From the NCBI GenBank assembly GCA_016286075.1, contig JAEERZ010000128.1:1-6529 (forward strand): a stretch of DNA of 6,529 nt, in the 5' to 3' direction. Position 1 is the stretch's first letter. Every line of letters starts with the position of its first letter. This stretch comes from Selenomonadaceae bacterium (GTDB taxonomy: Bacteria > Bacillota > Negativicutes > Selenomonadales > Selenomonadaceae). The translations under genes were made by a program, and so were the position numbers. Of the stretch, positions 6,200-6,529 are shown one piece after another. Below the pieces are notes generated by a model that was given only the letters and a program-made list of their open reading frames with translations, was not told where the DNA came from and made no database searches.

Positions 6200-6436
6200 A
6201 TGCCGATCAACAAGAAGGAACTCACTAAAGCACAGGTCGCGAAGGCCATGCAGTGCAAGACTGCCGACGAGCTGATGGCGCTGGCGAAAGCCGCGGGCTT
6301 TGACCTCACCAAAGAAGAAGCCGATGCGTACATGGCGGAGTTGGCCGACGTCGAGCTGGACAGCGAAGAGCTGCAGAAGGTTGCCGGCGGCGGATGTTAC
6401 CCGGACTGCAAAAACGATTACTGCTTCGAAAACTGA
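6200..6436 (+). CDS. Nif11-like leader RiPP precursor peptide 2
   Basis: This is a 78-residue precursor, a paralogue of the gene 25 bases upstream. The leader (1-64) is identical to its neighbour at 45 of 64 positions by hand alignment with no gaps, including MPINK, KAMQC, TADELMALAKA and VAGG. The Nif11 pattern is even clearer here (ALAKAAGFDLTKEEADAYMAEL, ELDSEELQKVAGG). The predicted core after G63-G64 is GCYPDCKNDYCFEN (65-78, 14 residues), with Cys at 66, 70 and 75 and no Ser or Thr, so lanthionine bridges cannot form within this core. The core shares only its three cysteines and a few acidic and aromatic residues with core 1. Such a conserved leader with a free-running core is typical of RiPP precursor families served by one shared modification and export machine. 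The long hairpin right after the stop probably limits read-through to any downstream genes. The family call is firm; the modification is unknown. Confidence 0.91.
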   Translation: MPINKKELTKAQVAKAMQCKTADELMALAKAAGFDLTKEEADAYMAELADVELDSEELQKVAGGGCYPDCKNDYCFEN

Positions 6437-6495
6437 TAACACATGGCAAAGGACCATGCGGGGGATTTCCCTGCATGGTCCTTTGCCATGTGTTA
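6437..6495 (+). terminator. Very long hairpin after the precursor genes (terminator or attenuator)
   Basis: A perfect 23-bp inverted repeat (left arm 6437-6459, right arm 6473-6495) closes a 13-base loop in which GGG and CCC can pair further. It begins on the base after the stop of precursor 2. There is no T-run after it (the sequence continues TAATAGAATC), so it is not a textbook intrinsic terminator. It could stabilise the 3' end of the abundant peptide mRNA, attenuate read-through into downstream biosynthetic genes, or both. Confidence 0.65.
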
Positions 6496-6499
6496 TAAT
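6491..6499 (+). promoter_or_regulatory. Possible extended -10 promoter at the edge of the hairpin
   Basis: TGTTATAAT is a perfect extended -10 element (TGnTATAAT), overlapping the last five bases of the hairpin's right arm. No -35 box is visible 16-18 bases upstream. It could start a transcript at about 6507 for a gene beyond the window. Part of the match is forced by the inverted repeat, so confidence is low. Confidence 0.35.
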
Positions 6500-6529
6500 A
6501 GAATCTGCAAGCACTGTGGCGAAAAGTGC

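Larger units (their letters stand above)
5923..6391 (+). repeat. Tandem duplication of the leader-coding sequence
   Basis: The leader-coding DNA at 5923-6114 recurs at 6200-6391 without gaps. The longest identical block is 26 bases (5986-6011 and 6263-6288, coding ADELMALAK). Similarity stops at the core-coding part, so the pair looks like a duplication followed by divergence or replacement of the cores. Confidence 0.85.

Noticed and set aside
5923..6391. CRISPR or other repeat array
   Set aside because: There are only two copies, each a full leader-coding sequence in frame with its own ribosome binding site, so gene duplication explains them.
6101..6436. A 111-residue reading of precursor 2 starting inside precursor 1
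   Set aside because: The first 33 residues are out-of-frame gene 1 sequence, whereas ATG 6200 has a consensus AGGAGG at 8 bases and aligns exactly with the start of precursor 1.

Overview
The window comes from a bacterium, most likely an anaerobic Firmicute (Clostridia or Negativicutes). The evidence is strong AGGAGG-type ribosome binding sites, moderately GC-rich coding DNA with AT-rich promoters, a Firmicutes-style DINGLK...GGDEF diguanylate cyclase, and Nif11-type RiPP leader peptides. The species cannot be named from the sequence alone.

Left part (1-4334, + strand): three co-directional genes that look like one signalling/transport unit. They are the 3' part of a periplasmic sugar-binding-type protein, a membrane-anchored extracellular-sensor diguanylate cyclase that overlaps it by 4 bp (ATGA), and, after a 95-bp gap, an unusual fusion protein. 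The fusion carries an N-terminal domain resembling an RsbW-type anti-sigma/histidine-kinase ATPase, with its ATP-binding residues replaced, followed by a complete sodium:dicarboxylate (SDF/DAACS) symporter core. A strong intrinsic terminator at 4293-4334 closes the unit. The 210 bp before it hold only a doubtful coding remnant.

Middle (4347-5609, - strand): a convergent gene for a secreted protein of the phosphatidylserine decarboxylase family. It has a Sec signal peptide, a PSDC-like N-terminal region and an intact Asp/His/Gly-Ser pyruvoyl catalytic set. Its layout resembles the PsiD-type amino-acid decarboxylases more than the short bacterial Psd enzyme.

Right part (5610-6529): an AT-rich divergent intergenic region with a good sigma-70/A promoter (TTGACA, 16 bp, TAATAT) drives two tandem small genes. 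They encode Nif11-like leader peptides ending in VAGG, followed by short Cys-rich cores. The leaders are about 70% identical while the cores are unrelated apart from three cysteines each, which is the hallmark of a RiPP natural-product cluster. A very long hairpin (23-bp perfect stem) follows the second precursor and carries an extended -10 box at its 3' end. The modification and export genes, if present, lie beyond the right edge.
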